Assembly: GCF_019097595.1 (NCBI RefSeq)
Contig: NC_080711.1
Span: 8,192,428 to 8,256,427, forward strand
DNA length: 64,000 bases
Source of the DNA: Hemibagrus wyckioides
Taxonomy: Eukaryota; Chordata; Actinopteri; Siluriformes; Bagridae
Reading direction: 5' to 3'
The notes under the pieces are model-generated. The model had not been told where the DNA came from. It saw only the letters and a program-made list of their open reading frames with translations, and made no database searches. The translations under genes and the position numbers were made by a program. How positions within the stretch are numbered: the stretch's first letter is position 1; each line of letters begins with the position of its first letter. Below, in pieces: positions 1-14,663 of this stretch.

Positions 1-2150
1 GTAGTCTAAGGTAATATCATAAACGGCTTCAAAAACGAAGCACAAGTGTACCACATTGGTCTTAAATGATCCCAGTGGAAGGTACTGTGTCATATTGTTT
101 TTGAGTCTGAAAGTGTTTCTTCACAATTTCATCACATTAGTATATAGTAAAAAAAAAAAAAAAGTATTTAAAAAAGGAATGCTCATAATATTGCTCCAGA
201 GATTTAGAAAAAAGAGGGAGAGGCATTTGCTTATATACACTGCTGAATATTTTGTATATTTCTTTTGCTCTGTATGTCACACAGACGTTAATCTGCTATA
301 GATTAGCACAAATAAAAGTGTGATTGCAGATCTAGAATTTTATATTAGTAAAATAAGGTAAAAGAGCGAAAAACGAAAGAGAGAGAGAGAGAGAGAGAGA
401 GAGTAAACAAAAAGCCTCAAACAATGCTGAGAATGGTTTAAGCGTCAGTGCTTACTTTAGCTTTGTCATCAGGATGATTTTTATGTCACTGCAGGGAAAG
501 CTTGTATTCTTATCAGCTGTGAGATGAGGCCCAATTTAAGTACACTTGTGTACAAACTTGCAATAATGATGCATTTTAACTCGATATTGTGATATGTAAT
601 GATATCCATAGGCTGTGAATTTAATTGTGCTTAAGGAATGTGCTTATTTATCGCTACACAATAAACCAATAAGGACAATAACTGTCAAATGATTTGCTCA
701 GAATTCTACAAGGACAATTATCTGGCAGTGGTAACAGTGAATATACCTCAAAAAAGGTCCAAGCTGCTTTCCTCAGTAAGTAAAGAATATAAAGGAATTC
801 TTTTAGTTTTGAAATTGAGCTCAATTTCTCTACATACTATTTATCGTTGTGGTAAATAATTAGCAGCAATTACAAATGAAGTTGTCATTATAACTGTCAT
901 ATGCAAAGAGCTAAGAAATGGTATGTTAATGTGCTTCTGCAGGTGCAGCAACTCAATTCACTGGCTGTTTCACTTTTATTGCATTAGCAGAGCTGTAAAA
1001 GTGGAAGGGCTCGGTTTTTGTACAAGCACGAGTATACCTTTCAGCTTAAGGCAATTTTTAAGGATCATTTTTGTCATTAATGAAATGAACACACCGGTAC
1101 TGATGTGGTTGGAATGCTGCTATATTATCACCACTACATGCAGACACAAGAGAAAATACATAACTGTGTGAGAAAACATTTAACATGGTAACATGTTTTG
1201 CACATGTCGCAATCAGAAAGGAAACTTCTATATATATATATATTGCGTATCATTCCGATACATAAAATATTAAGCTATGGTTTTATATATAACCATCAAA
1301 ATGATATATTCCCCTTTATTCATTTCATCCATTTTTGCAGCTGCATTTATTATGTATCTGACATGGTTTTTGCCTAGGGAAATTCATTTCTCCATCATTA
1401 TTCAAGATATATTTATTCATTCAATCATTCAATTCTCCTTTTTTTCCAAATTCAGATATTAAACTGATAAAGTTGATTTGCAAACATATGCCAAAACCCA
1501 TTATTAGCCAAAACCTGATTTTTCATCATCTTTTGCTGTTTGTCAGAACTCAAAAACATCATGAATATTTTATCCAACATCAGATAGGATTAAAGGAATA
1601 AAATAAAGCACTGTGTAGTGCTGTGTAGTAGTTCCATGTGGGGTTTGGAAGAGAAAATTGTGAATTTACTACTACTTCAAAAAAAAAAAAATCTCCAAGG
1701 GTTAGTTGGATTTAATGTTTCTAACTTTGTAAAGGGGTTCAACTTAGAAAAGAAGAGATATTACAAGGTTTTAAAGAATCTTACAGAATCCCAGAGCGAC
1801 AAGCCAAACAACCAGTTGGCATTTAAGATTCAACCTTTTTGCTATGAGTGCAAACATTAATCATTTCAGTAATTAAGCCACAAACATACATGTGGTGAAT
1901 TTGTATGATTCTTGCTTGGTATTTATTCTCCTGCAAGCTTAGCTCTGAGTTCACAAGCCCTAGGAACAACAGTTTCTTGTCTTATATGGTGAGTTAGCGG
2001 AAATTTCCGGTATGCCACTAACGCAAGCCTTAAAATAAGCCTGAAATATGCCTCAAATCACAACATTGGGAGTTCTTTGCAATTCCAAATCCCTCTAGTT
2101 TCCGGAGATATGATGTCAGGATGATGTCTTGCTGTGCACTTGATGCCCCC
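1..2150. other. Intergenic DNA, no gene seen
   Basis: AT-rich sequence with frequent stops in all frames. The only simple structure is a short GA repeat near 379-403 and small TA runs. Short open frames here have no recognisable domain, codon bias or splice context. I see no supported gene. Confidence 0.7.
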
Positions 2151-2154
2151 CTTT

Positions 2155-2545
2155 GCTAAGTCATGTCCTAAAACCTGTACATGCTACCCCGTTATACACT
2201 GGTCCAAAAGCTCTTTCAGCCACAAGAGCATTACTGAGGTCAGTGAGAAGTGTCAAGGGAGAAGGACTTGGTGTGCAATCAGCATTCCAATCCATCCCAA
2301 AGGTGTTTAGTGGAGTTGAGGTCAGGGCTTGGGCCACTCAGTTTTTTTCATATCAACCTTACCATGACTTTATGGACTTTTTTGTTTTGTGTACAGAATG
2401 TTGGTTTGTCATGCTGGAATATGTGTGGGCCCCTTAGTTCCACTGAAGGAAAACTGTAAATCTATAGCATATAACGGCATCTTACACAATCATTTGTGCC
2501 CACAGTTTGAGAAAGGCCTTCATATAGGTGTAATGGTCAGATGAA
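2155..2545 (-). mobile_element. Degenerate Tc1-derived non-autonomous element
   Basis: The left half (about 2250-2410) reads as the antisense of a Tc1 transposase C-terminal region, with the block that encodes the 'DLNP' motif in the better copies at 17.2-19.3 kb. From about 2425 the sequence switches to sense orientation ('cccttagttccactgaagg'), so the two halves are inverted relative to each other. This arrangement matches a chimeric Tc1-derived repeat I recognise from other fish genomes (recall, not a search). No open transposase remains. A SINE fragment follows directly on the right. Confidence 0.6.
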
Positions 2546-2552
2546 CAGGTGG

Positions 2553-2725
2553 GTTGTTGATCAGGGCTTAAGTCCCAGCATGGCCAAGCTGCCATCATTG
2601 GGCCCTTGAGCCGCCCCTTTAAAGGCACTACATCATGGCTGACCCTGTGCTCTGACCTCAGTCCTTCAGGGATGGGATATGTGAAGAATTTCACTTTATA
2701 TCTGACAAATAAAGGCTACTTAAAT
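2553..2725 (+). repeat. tRNA-derived SINE fragment
   Basis: Contains the 'gggcccttgagc' and 'catggctgaccctg' blocks also present at 33.1 kb and in part at 17.04 kb. It ends in a short A-rich tail. It sits against the end of the Tc1-derived element, so it probably inserted into or beside it. Identification rests on the internal similarity of the three copies. Confidence 0.6.
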
Positions 2726-3716
2726 TACACATACGTATGTGGAAAGAATAGTTCAGAATAGTTTGTGAGATCTGAACTCACAAGGTCTGTACTTTTTCTA
2801 CAGTATTTCATATACTGTAGGAAAGTTCCCTAACTCTAACTCTAACTCTGAAGCTGAAAGAAAGATGTGAGTTGGGTGGGAAAAAATAAAAAATAAAAAT
2901 ATAATAAAAACTCTTTATTCATATCAGATCTGAAATCTTTCTCCTGCAGTGATACAAATAACTGGATGACGTAGTTGATCATCATCAAGTGCATTGCTAA
3001 GACTTACCTCACTGTCTCTTTCTGTCTCACTTATCTCACTTACAGTCACACACACACATACTCACGAATACAAGTATACACACCCTGCGGCATGTGCTCG
3101 ACTATATGCCCATTATCTGTTTTGGTTCCCATGGAAACCCCAACCTGCTACTGCAAGACTGCAAGGTGGCGGTGACACTGTGTGTGACTATGTGTGTATG
3201 TGTATGCACAAACTTCTAAACCAGAGCAACTTAAGTATATTTAGGTCACTATTTTGAAAAATAGTGATGAAACATGTGCACGTCCATGCAGAAGCATCTC
3301 ACACTCATACACTTACACTTACACACACACATACACACACACACTGCATATACAGGATGATATTTGTGAAGCCCAGCATAGTTGGAAAGTAAAAATTCAG
3401 TGCATAATGAATGCTTCTAGAAACGCCCACATATGTGTATACATACAAGTTTCATTGGCATCATTAGTTATTCTGGGTGATCAAACATTACAAGTGTGAA
3501 GGAAAAGAAATTTCAGAAATAACTGCCAGCATCAGAAATGAATAATTAATTTATATTTAGCTTCACTTACAAATCTCACAAGATTTTCATTTTTTTTCTT
3601 TATGGTACTGAAATGGCCTGAGACACAATGCTGGGCAAAAATATTTCTCATTTCTGTAATATTTTCTAAAATTTATTCCAGGTTTATGGCCATTTGGCCC
3701 CAAGTCATAAGCAAAA

Positions 3717-3790
<74 letters not shown>

Positions 3791-4215
3791 TAGATTAATA
3801 TAGTCATATTGACTAATATTTACTGCTTATTATAACAGTTGTTTACCCTTGCTATCTCCACAGCTTAAATAGTGCACAATGTGTGCTCCAAATTTGGTAA
3901 CAATTCTGTTTTCAACCTAATTGTTGTGATTGTCCAACAATTACAAAGCTCCTAGAACTGCCCAGTGCAGTATACCTCCAAAACAAGCATAAAATAAAAA
4001 TTATATAAATTTAATACTGACCAGGAAGTGTTTCTTCCCCAATCTTTATGATATATATATATTTTTACAATATTTACAATGTTTTCTGTTTCAGCAAACC
4101 GGTGAAGATGTGAAAAGTTTCCTTATAACATGTATTTTGAATGTAGTCTTCTTATATGTTAACTTGCTATTCTTTGAGACATAGGATTTTCCTCTGTATC
4201 TACTTTACTCTGGAC
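2726..4215. other. Intergenic DNA with GATA microsatellite
   Basis: AT-rich, with no supported gene. It includes AC-rich stretches near 3045-3345 and a clean GATA tetranucleotide run at about 3717-3790. The short His/Thr-rich open frames here are products of the AC repeats. Confidence 0.65.
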
Positions 4216-4224
4216 AGCAAACCT

Positions 4225-4490
4225 TGCATGTATTTCTGTGGTATGCCCCCAAAGAGGAAACAGGAAACAGTTTCAGGAAGAAGCAATTTCCTTTGCACCC
4301 AGGATGCAATCACAGGGCACAATCAGCCACACAATCACTCACATGCTATTACAATTTATAGATGCCAAACAGCCTGCCACACATGTCTTTGGACTGAGGG
4401 AGGAAACTGAAGTGCCTGGAGGAAACCCCCTGAAACCTCCACACACTCAGGGCAGAGGTGGGAAATAGACAACCAACCCTGGAAGTGGCA
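4225..4490 (-). repeat. Old dispersed SINE-like repeat, partial
   Basis: Contains 'tctttggactgaggg', 'aggaaaccccctgaaacc' and neighbouring blocks. These resemble the middle of a dispersed teleost tRNA-derived SINE whose other portions appear at 23.47 kb and 50.8 kb. The orientation is inferred from where the tRNA-like head lies in that family. The copy is diverged. Confidence 0.45.
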
Positions 4491-5739
4491 GTCAAACATG
4501 CTAAATAATAAGCCAACACTTTTATTATTTATTTATTTATTTATATAAGTTATAAAATCAGTCTGTTCTTCAGTCAGCTTACTGCAGAACTCTCACTAAT
4601 GGAGGTAAGGAGCACTTTCACTGCCAGGTTATGATGGCTTTATTGAATCTTCGCCTTGAAATGAATGTTTTTGCCCTCATTTGTATTGCCTAACACATTC
4701 CATAAGCTTCTCAGATCACAGATTAAGCAGTTCTTTAACTTGATAACAGTGCTGAAATGACTTTGGTTCCAATACGTCAAAAGCAACGCAGGTAAGTGAG
4801 GGGCTGAAAGTGCAGATACAGTTGCATTGTGTATTTCTGGAGCACACAAATCAGAGAAAGAATCACAAAGTCAGAGAAATTTTCCAGGTCGATATTTTTT
4901 CCTCAAAAATGGAAATAGACAGTGAATGAAAAAAGCTGGGCAAAACACAGGATGAAGGAATAAGCCTCAGTGAACACCCATGGTAAAATAAATGGTCTTA
5001 CATTTGCTTTTTTCTATAAATTCACACAATAAAAGTTGAATTAAAAATGTGATGAGATTAGGGACAGGGATGGGGTAAGCATTTATATCAAAATCTATAT
5101 GCATTGCCCTCCATTCCAATTCGTCCAGGTTTTTTAGGTTTAGGTGTATATAAAAAGAAAGTGCTTGAGTAAATCCTAAGGATGAGTTGAAACAAGGAAC
5201 TGAAATCAGGTGCTGGTGATCAATAGGCCAAGCAGGAAGCAACAGAATTCATGTGTATTGACTGTCTGCAGATTGACTGAGAAATAAGAGGTCACAGATA
5301 GATCACAGTAGGTGCCAAAAAGACTATATTTCTGTACACAGACAGAGCTTCAGACACTGGTGCATATGAGGAATTAGAAGAAAGAGGGAGGTAGAAGAAG
5401 GGGCCTATTAGGAAGTATTGGAAAGGATTAAGAAACAGTGATTAAAGAAACTTTTTTGTTTCTGCTTACTGTCAAGTGAAAGTCAATTTTTACGTGAGAT
5501 CTCACTTGCTGTACTGATTTTCTTAATAAAGAGAGAGCCAGAGGAGATGTGGCCATGTCTAGCTACAGTTATAAGTTTACCTCCCCTTTGCTGAATCTGC
5601 AGAATGTTACTAATTTAAAAGAATTATCAATTGCAGTTTGTGTTTTATTTATGCCTGCCCCGAATAAGCTAGTTAACATAACAGATGTTTACTGTACATA
5701 TAGTCCAGAGGACAAATAATAACACACAAGTATACACAA
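4491..5739. other. Intergenic DNA, no gene seen
   Basis: AT-rich sequence with scattered short open frames lacking recognisable features. No RNA gene or repeat is confidently identified. Confidence 0.6.
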
Positions 5740-6035
5740 ATGAACCAGGTCAAAAGTTTGCATACCTTTGATTCTTTATATTTGTGTTGTTACCTGGATG
5801 GAAAGATTTATGTTTTGAAATAGTTCTTTAGGAGTCCCTTGTCTGTCCTGAGCAGTAAAACTGCACATAGTTTTTTTCTGAAAAATCCTAAGGATCCTGC
5901 ACATTCTTTGCTTTTCCGGCATCATCTGCATATTTGACCTCTTTCTAACAGAGGCTATATGATTTTCAGATCCATCTTTTCACACTGAGGACAACTCGTA
6001 CACAACTATTACGAAAGGTGCAAACGTTTACTGAT
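5740..6035 (+). repeat. Degenerate DNA-transposon-like repeat
   Basis: Starts with 'gtcaaaagtttgcatacct' and continues through 'ttgttacctgga', 'gagtcccttgtctgtcct' and 'catcttttcacactgagg'. I recognise this order as a repeat common in cyprinid and catfish genomes. No open reading frame or clear partner terminal repeat is visible. Family assignment is from recall only. Confidence 0.45.
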
Positions 6036-6609
6036 GGTGGTATATAATTTTGGTTTAAACTGCCCTTATTAAAAGAGCTAAATAATAACACAAAATAATA
6101 ACAATTTACACCGATCATCCTGTTTATTAGTACCACTTTATACCATAAACCAAACACAGACAGAAACAAATCGATAAACTGTAAGGCTTCACTCACTGGT
6201 TTACTGGGTTAACTATCATGTTTCTTATCCTACCATAAGCAACCTGGATGTGCTCACACATTTTGTACAATCTCACTCCGGTATTGTGTTTGTGGAAATA
6301 CAAAGCTTTTTGTTTATTGTCCATTTGTTTTGACCTCACCGTTGTTTACTGTACTCCTGTTTGCTCAGACTAGTTTGCTTATTTGCTCAGTCACCTGATC
6401 CATAGTCTTTTTATGATTTTGAGCACTGCCTGCCCCTTCTGTCTTGTTTGCTTCAGTGTTTTTTTAATAAAAGTCTAAACATGCACTTGCATCTGTCTGT
6501 CCACCTTTATGATGGAAGATGTTGCCAATAACATGGGCACAGCAGGTTTGGAGTGGAAATCACCAAGCCTTCACTGCTCAAGGCTGTGTAATCAACAGAT
6601 CTCTGCCAT

Positions 6610-6654
<45 letters not shown>

Positions 6655-8189
6655 ACACTCTCTCGAGTCTTGCTAACTAGTTTCAGCAGATGACGGCTCA
6701 CAGTTCAGTCACAGTGGTGCAGAAAAATATGATAGAGCTCCATCGAAGTGGCGAGATATTTTTGTAAAGAAAATCACGTCTAACAATCCTATGATCGGTT
6801 TATGGAACAGTTCTGAAAGATATTAAATTACGTTTCTGAAGGCAGAGACACGTCTCTTGACCTTCAACCAAGGGCAGTATTCTGTAGAAAAATATAATAA
6901 ATGGAATTTCAACACTGGCTGATTGAAAGAAGATTGAATGAACATACTTTTATCACCACCAAAACATCACTGAGCTAGTTCAGTGACAGAGACAGAGATC
7001 TCATTAGATGATGGCCATCTGGGTAGAAAGAAGAATTTATGTTCTCTTCACAATAAAGAGATTCGTCAATTGCCAGGACCTGCAACTCTGTCCAGTTCAT
7101 TCCAGTATAGTGAAGAAGTTAATAAAACAAGCACCTTAACAGTTCTGTATTACCCTTCCTAGCCCACCAGTTACAGACCACCGTCTCTCTCACAGCATCC
7201 ATCAACAGTGGGGTACCCAGGAATTTCACAGATGTCAAATCAGCTCATTACTGTAAGACCTACAGTAAAGCCACTGAAGACCATGATTCAACACCCATGA
7301 GACTACAGTGGAAGCTCAGCATGCAAAAGCTTTCTCTTATTAATTTTTGCCTTAAGAATTTAAATTTAGCAAGAAATTTGCATTGGCATATGGAAGCATT
7401 TTCAACATCAGATGAACCGAACTGGACCAATCTGTGGCTACATTGCGCATATGTCCAGGAGCTGCTCAAAACCAAATGAAGCAAGTTTACAGTTTACAGT
7501 GAAAGCTCTTTTGAAAGAGTCAACCCACGATACAAAGGTTGCCTTGGGCATGCCTTCGAAAGCTATGTGATTTTTCTAAAAAAATTTTGTTGACAGATGG
7601 GTGGTCTGTTTTATTTTTAGCCCAAAGCCTGGTGGCACGACTTCCTGTGAGGACCCTTGACATGGAATTTTTGGCTTGGTCAATTCTTTGTAAGCAGCCA
7701 GTCTATATATATTCATATTGGTAATAATGGTAATATTTTTGCGTGGCTGGGTTCCGCTGTATTCTGCACCTTCACACATATAGAGGAAGTTTCATGTCAC
7801 AGAGTCCCTTAAAGATTCCACTATTAGGTCTTCACTGGCTTCAACCAAGCATACCAAATTCTAAGCATCCCCTTCCCTTCATCTCACAATAACCATTACC
7901 TCACATTTACCTCAAATGCCAAAGCCTACATCAAGAGACTGAGTGTAGTTCTTACATCTGTGCTACAGACCTGCTCCCAGGCCCTACCCTACATACCCCA
8001 CATCTATAACCCACTGAAAATAAAGCCATTTAGAAGCATATCTCTGTTTTAAGAATGTTGCTTACACAACCTTCCCAGTCAATTTACAAAGCATTATACA
8101 AAACCAAGGAGTCTAGAACCTTCGAACCAGAACATTCAGATAATTTGAACCTGATTCTAAATTAAACTCAACCTTCACTAGAAACAATT
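6036..8189. other. Intergenic DNA with CT repeat
   Basis: Contains a CT dinucleotide run at about 6614-6656. The part around 6300-6490 is T-rich and ends with an AATAAA-type signal, resembling the 3' end of a retroelement, but I cannot classify it. The stretch 6690-7560 is probably old transposon debris. No supported gene. Confidence 0.5.
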
Positions 8190-8825
8190 TTGTTCATATT
8201 ATGGATTAACTCAGAAACAAAGTGTGAATCAATTGATCCCTTTAATAAAGAGTTTGAAAAGGCCTTTTTGAAGCAATTTGCAGCAACCCTGCAAATGACG
8301 GCTGAAGGTGTTCCCCTTCTTCAAACACTGCGTGGGCTTTATCTCTTCAGAAAGGACAGCACTGCTAATGCGGTCCTATCTCTACTAAATATAAGACAGG
8401 TGTATGACACACCTCTCAGATTGGAGCCCCCGGGAACCTGTCTGTCCGCTGTCTCTGCCTCCGCAAAAATGGTGAGATGGGCTTGTGCTTCCACTTCTCT
8501 GTGGGTGACATCTGTGCCCCCTTTCTCTGCCTGCCTTCTGTGATTTCTGACATTGCCACCTTTCTTAAGTCATTGTCTCCTGCTCCTGCTCCAATTTTCC
8601 TCCCTGACAGCATGCTGGAGGCTTTTTCTTCAGTAACAGGTTTACACTACTGAGAAAGCAGCATTGCAAACCAGTGTAATCCTTAATGGTCACTTAGTGG
8701 GCTTTAACATGTATTTGGTAATATGTGAAGGAAGAAGGGAGAAAAACTAAACTCTATGACCAGTCACTGATCTTATATTGTGGCTGGGGTAAATGGGTAC
8801 CCCTGAGACCTTCCTGATGAGTTGT

Positions 8826-8877
<52 letters not shown>

Positions 8878-10990
8878 TGTGTGTGCGCCATTGGTTTTAA
8901 TCATTACTTGATTAAGATCCAGTTGAAAATGGAGCTGTGCTGTGTAAAGCAATTATTTTCCAATAAGACACAGTTGTAAATACATATTAACGTTGCCACA
9001 AATTTCAAACATTAAAGCTTCCAGTACATGAGTCATGAATATTCTGAGGCACATTTCAACAAATGACACTGACTGTATCAGCCACAACAGGTATATTGAG
9101 CTGTACTGCTATTTCCCTTTCTATCACTCCAGCAATTCAGTCAGCTTCTCTCGCACTACAGCGCTGAAATGGAGCTGAACTAAATATAGCCTGAATCGCT
9201 TTGCTGCCTCTCTCTGAAAGTACGGCCACCCCACACATCTGATGGCCAATTCAATTGTATTTTTCTTTTTTATCAGCGCAGAACAGAAGGTTGAAAGAGG
9301 AAGAGAAAACTGGCAAGGTGAGTCTTGAGGAACATTTGATCTTATTGATTAATGGTGAGGTGGCCATACAAAAGTGCTCATTAATACTTCACCCTACCAG
9401 GAGCCATCAGTAGCCATATCAACGGCTGAGGAGCCAGGACTCGCAACAAGAGACCTGAGAACTTTAAGTAATGCTTTTGTTTTGTTTTTAACTTACGATA
9501 TTGCTTCCTACAAACGCATCGTTCACTTGAAACCGCTTCAATAATTCAGATCCTGGCAGGCTTACGTTCTCAAGCAGCCACAAGACTGTCACTTAGGAGT
9601 AGGAAGTGTTTTTGTATCACTTCTGACTGACTGAAGAGAAGAAGGCCAAAAAATATCTAGCAGTTAATTAGCAGTAACAGAAGGAGTTCGACTTATCGGG
9701 TATTGTACATCAACTACAGCTACAATGATCAATAAGGATGTCATCCACATAACAAACATCTGCTCTATATATTGATTTTGTATTGCTTAGAAATGCAGCT
9801 GGACCTAAAAAATGTATAGGAAACATACAGAACAATTTCATTAGATTTTATAATAATCTATAAGGAAGGTTGTAACAATAGCGATTTTTCACACTAACCT
9901 TTAGAGTTTTCTCATGTTATTTAACATGGATTTGAAATCGTGAGAGTGGGTAAACAGAGTTAAATAAATAAAAATGAATCCAATACAACCATATAAGAAG
10001 GCAAAACAAGAGCACAGTGGGAGTTTGCATCCTTCTAAGCCTTCTAGCAGCATTTTTAGCATTCATGTATTATTATGTACTCAAGCAGAACCGGGGTGGC
10101 AGATTTAATATTTAGTTGAAACTGTATATTTTTTTTAATATTCACACCGCTTCTAGATTTTATGACGACCGTGTCAAAGTCATTATATCTGTCATGCTCC
10201 ACTGCTAAGAAAAAAACATCATTCTCCAGCAGCTTGTGTTTTAGTTTAGTGACAAGTGGAAAAGCTTTTCTGATTTTTACAGACAGTCATTTTGAAGAGG
10301 GACAGAATCATATGGGCAGGTGGAAATGGAAAAGAAAGACAAACAAGAAACTAAAGAACAAAAGCAGGGGAAGCACAGGTAATGACAATGGGCAAGGCAG
10401 GAGATGGAGGGGAATGAGACAATGAAGAAGAAAAGCATGAAGTACTGACATAAAAGTTACAGAAAGAGAATGAGTAGGATAAATAACAGAAAAAAAATCT
10501 GAAGAAAACAAGAAGTTTAAGAAGTTAAAGAAGTCTTTCAAAATGTAAAAGATAGCATAGAGGGTATTATTACACAAGTTATTTAAAGATATTTCTTATT
10601 CTCCATATGGGGAAGAACACCTAGTCAAAACAATGTTTAGAAATTCCTTATTTAGTGAATAGAAGCAGCCTGATTCACAAAGGTGAGTGTAAAATCCTAC
10701 ATAAAAATAAATTACAGGTTTAACTCAATCTTATTAAAATGGGACACGCTATACAGAGTATGTCATCCAAATATTTCATATTTTCAGGATATTACTTTTT
10801 TATGGATCCAGCTTCTTTGGTTCTTCATATGAAACGTTATAATGGAATCAGTAGCTAAGGTGTGGGTAAGGGGCAAGGTTGTAAATGTTCAATTTCAATT
10901 TCAGTATAGCACTTATATTGTATAGCACAGTGGTTACAAAGTAGCTTTACAGGAATATATGAAATCAGGATATAAATTCTACATTTTAAA
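8190..10990. other. Intergenic DNA, no supported gene
   Basis: A 117-codon open frame at 8190-8543 has no recognisable domain, no splice support and low-complexity composition, so I do not call it a gene. A compound CT then GT microsatellite lies at about 8828-8884. The remainder is unremarkable AT-rich DNA. Confidence 0.55.
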
Positions 10991-10995
10991 TTTTA

Positions 10996-11130
10996 ATTTA
11001 TCCCTAATGAGCAGGCCAGAGGTGATAGTGGTGAGGGAAAACTCCCTGAGACGATATAAGCAAGAAACTTTGAGAGGAACCAGACTCAAAGGCAACCCAT
11101 CCTCATCTGGGTCACACCGGATAGAGTGAT
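10996..11130 (+). repeat. Dispersed repeat, first of two copies
   Basis: Shares an ordered set of blocks with 29701-29850: 'ttatccctaatgagca', a 'gtggtgagggaaaact' block, 'ttgagaggaaccaga' and 'cccatcctcat'. The two copies are in the same orientation. No coding capacity or termini were found, so the class is unknown. I have a general recollection of this repeat in other teleosts. Confidence 0.55.
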
Positions 11131-12290
11131 TTTACATCATTTTTCTTCAACATATGGTCAAATAAGTGTAACTGCCTAACCAAGAGATTCACTCTAGTTA
11201 CAACATTAAGTCTCACAGAAGTTATCAACTGATAAGGATCTGAGAGCAAAGCAGATCATGGCAATTGTACTACAAAGCCATCTTCATTCTTTCTAAGTGG
11301 TACCCTCCACAGCAATCCCATGCATCTCCAAGCTTTTATTTTATTACATCCATCCGAACTTTAGGTAGCTGTTTTTGTGAGACTAAAAAGCAACTTCTAT
11401 CTCATGCACTTATAATTAACCTCATAAATCTTGATACATAACCAACATGTTAACAATTCTATTTCATCGCTGAGTAGGTTTAAGCAACACCAAACACCTC
11501 AAGGCAGTGTGAGAGAGATTTGGATAGGATTGGAGTGCTGAGTGTATGGAGTGCTGTACCTGACCTTTACCCAACAGAGCTGATCCAATAGGTGGAAATG
11601 AAAGGTTCGAGAAAGAGACATGCCCAATCTACTCCACAAACCTCTGGGAAAACACAAAACAAGCAAGGTAGTGCATCTCTGAGGGAGACTTGGAACACAT
11701 GTCCTTTTTTTAACCAAATAAACTAGATACTTTCTTTTTCAAGTAATCCTAGAAAATGTTTTGTTCTTTCTTTTAATGGGCTATATAATTTTGAGGCTAG
11801 CATTCTGTTCCAGGTCTTCTTATGAGTGCCATAAAATTAAACAGAAGCATTAGCTATGCTAAAAGTGCAAAGAAATGCATAACAAAATAAAGAAAAATAA
11901 TGATCCACAGATAAAAGAAACAAGAGAGCAGTCTAATCAAAGAAGAGCAAGAGAGTTCAATGTTTACTGCTTCTACAAAATATTAAATAAAAAGTTTATT
12001 AAATATATTGAGGGTTTTTATGAAAGAAGAAAGTTAGGGAGAGATCAAGAATTGAAAAAATAAAAGGAAGTATAGATTATTTAAAAACACTACTAAGAGA
12101 AAAACATCCTTGGTTCAACAAAAAATGCTATTAATGAGCCATAAAATGTGATCTCATTTATTTTATAGTTGAATCAGCTTAAATGGCTTAACTCTGTGTT
12201 CAACTAAACCAAAACTGGTACATGACTCAATAAATATTCAGTAAATTAATTTTCCTTGATTTGTAAGGAAAATAAACACACCAGTTGTAT

Positions 12291-12321
<31 letters not shown>

Positions 12322-12907
12322 CTGTATATTGTGTGAACCTGTTGGTCATTTCCCTGCATTGTTCTCCAATATGAACTGTATTTTAGACATTTTATTACAA
12401 ATTGTAACTAATATAATTTAATGACTAGACATGGCGAAACAGCTCCTAAGTAAATTGTCATTCAGGTGATTTACTACTGAACTGTTTAGTAGGACTCTAA
12501 TGATAAATTCGTCTTCTGAGCTTAAACATATTTTATTGCAGTGAGCCTAAGATTATCTCAGCTGATGCTTTTGGATTTTATGCAAGGTTTTAAAGAGTAG
12601 TATTTTGGTTATGCTGAGTTTAGCACAGTTATGCCTTTCAAAAAAAATATACAGGTCCTCTAGGGTTCAGCTGCAGTTCATAGTAGATTTGTTGTAGCGT
12701 TCCTCCTCCACACTGCCTCTACACCTCCCTCTGACATTTCTTATCATTTCATGATGGACCTGTGTTTCTATGTTTTTAGATTTATTTCTCTCTTTTTTTT
12801 TTGGACACTGGAATATTATATTCATATATTTGTATATGAACGTTAAATATTTTAGCCATGATATTTTAGCAATGATTCTAAAAATACAATTAAATAGCAA
12901 ATAACAA

Positions 12908-12938
<31 letters not shown>

Positions 12939-13373
12939 ATCCTGTGATGATAGGTGTTTATTAACAGCAGTTATATTCTGTGGTATTCTGTAACCTTTGT
13001 TTTCTGTTTTCATTTCAGTCTTTGTTTGTTTGTTTGTTTGTTTGTTTGTTTGTTTGTTTAAAAAAAGAGAACAACTTCCCAAATTCACAAATCTTTATTC
13101 AGTTTAAGATACAATATATAACTCAATATATACAATATATAATTTACTGTTTTTTATTTTGAAATAATCGTAATAATGAGTTACTACAGTAGCTAATAAG
13201 TCAAGATTGGTAACAGAGAGTAAGCTACAGCTTAAAGAAGCAGAAATCAGTAATAAAAAATAATATGACAAGAGTGTTGGAACTTGGACTGGCTACTGTT
13301 ATAAAAGAATGTCCACAAGTAAAATAGAGGCTGAAAATATTGAAGCAACATTGAAAAGTGAAATTTATTGAGA
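11131..13373. other. Intergenic DNA with TA, AAAT and TTTG repeats
   Basis: Microsatellites are a TA run near 12292-12318, an AAAT run at about 12908-12942 and a TTTG run at about 13021-13060. AAAT and TTTG-rich runs lie about 80 bp apart. Open frames here are repeat-derived. No supported gene. Confidence 0.6.
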
Positions 13374-14028
13374 CACGCTACTTCAAGTTTCATCGTTATT
13401 TACAAAACAGTTCATGCAGCAAGTTTCATATGAAAGTGCAAGACAGTAAACTCAGAAAGAGCATCGCACATGCTGCATCTCCAGCAATGAACCCATGGAC
13501 TCGTAGGAAAACGTGCAAATATTAATTCTCATAAATATTTCTTTCAACCGTGCGAAAAAAAAAATACACTTAAACATCTGAAATTAAAAAAAATACCCAC
13601 GGTGCAAGATGCATAGGCTACATTTACTTTTTTTCAGCTGCATGCATTTTGGAAGTTAAAAGTTTTAATAGTTCTCTTTTTGCACTTGAGGTAAAAAACG
13701 TGTAAACATATTTTCACTGTAAAGGTCAAACACCCCAAATGCAACAAACTTGCTCGAATATTAATTTTTAATATAACTTTTTAAAAAAAAAAAAATTAAT
13801 AAACATCGATACATTCTACATATTTTCAGCGTGCAAATTCCATTTCTGTGACAGTCACTGCAATGAAGGAGACTTTTAAAGACACTTTAAAGTCTCGTTC
13901 AGCTTTTCCTCGACAAACGCGAACGACGAAACGAACGAGTTGCATATCCTCGCGCTGCACAACACGACACCAGGCGCGTGGCAATCCTCCGCTCCGGGTG
14001 TACAGATTTGTCCTCGCGCACGGTGCTG
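13374..14028 (-). other. rprml: Probable 3' UTR of rprml
   Basis: The DNA immediately downstream of the minus-strand stop is free of recognisable transposons. A candidate poly(A) signal, TTTATT on the plus strand (AATAAA on the minus), lies at 13374-13379. A second possible signal lies near 13095. The UTR length is inferred from these signals; no transcript evidence is available. Confidence 0.4.
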
Positions 14029-14640
<612 letters not shown>

Positions 14641-14662
14641 TCATATAGTCTCATAGCCTCAT

Positions 14663-14663
<1 letters not shown>

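Noticed and set aside
8190..8543. 117-codon open frame as a possible gene
   Set aside because: No domain, no splice signals, mixed composition and no conserved motif. Consistent with chance.
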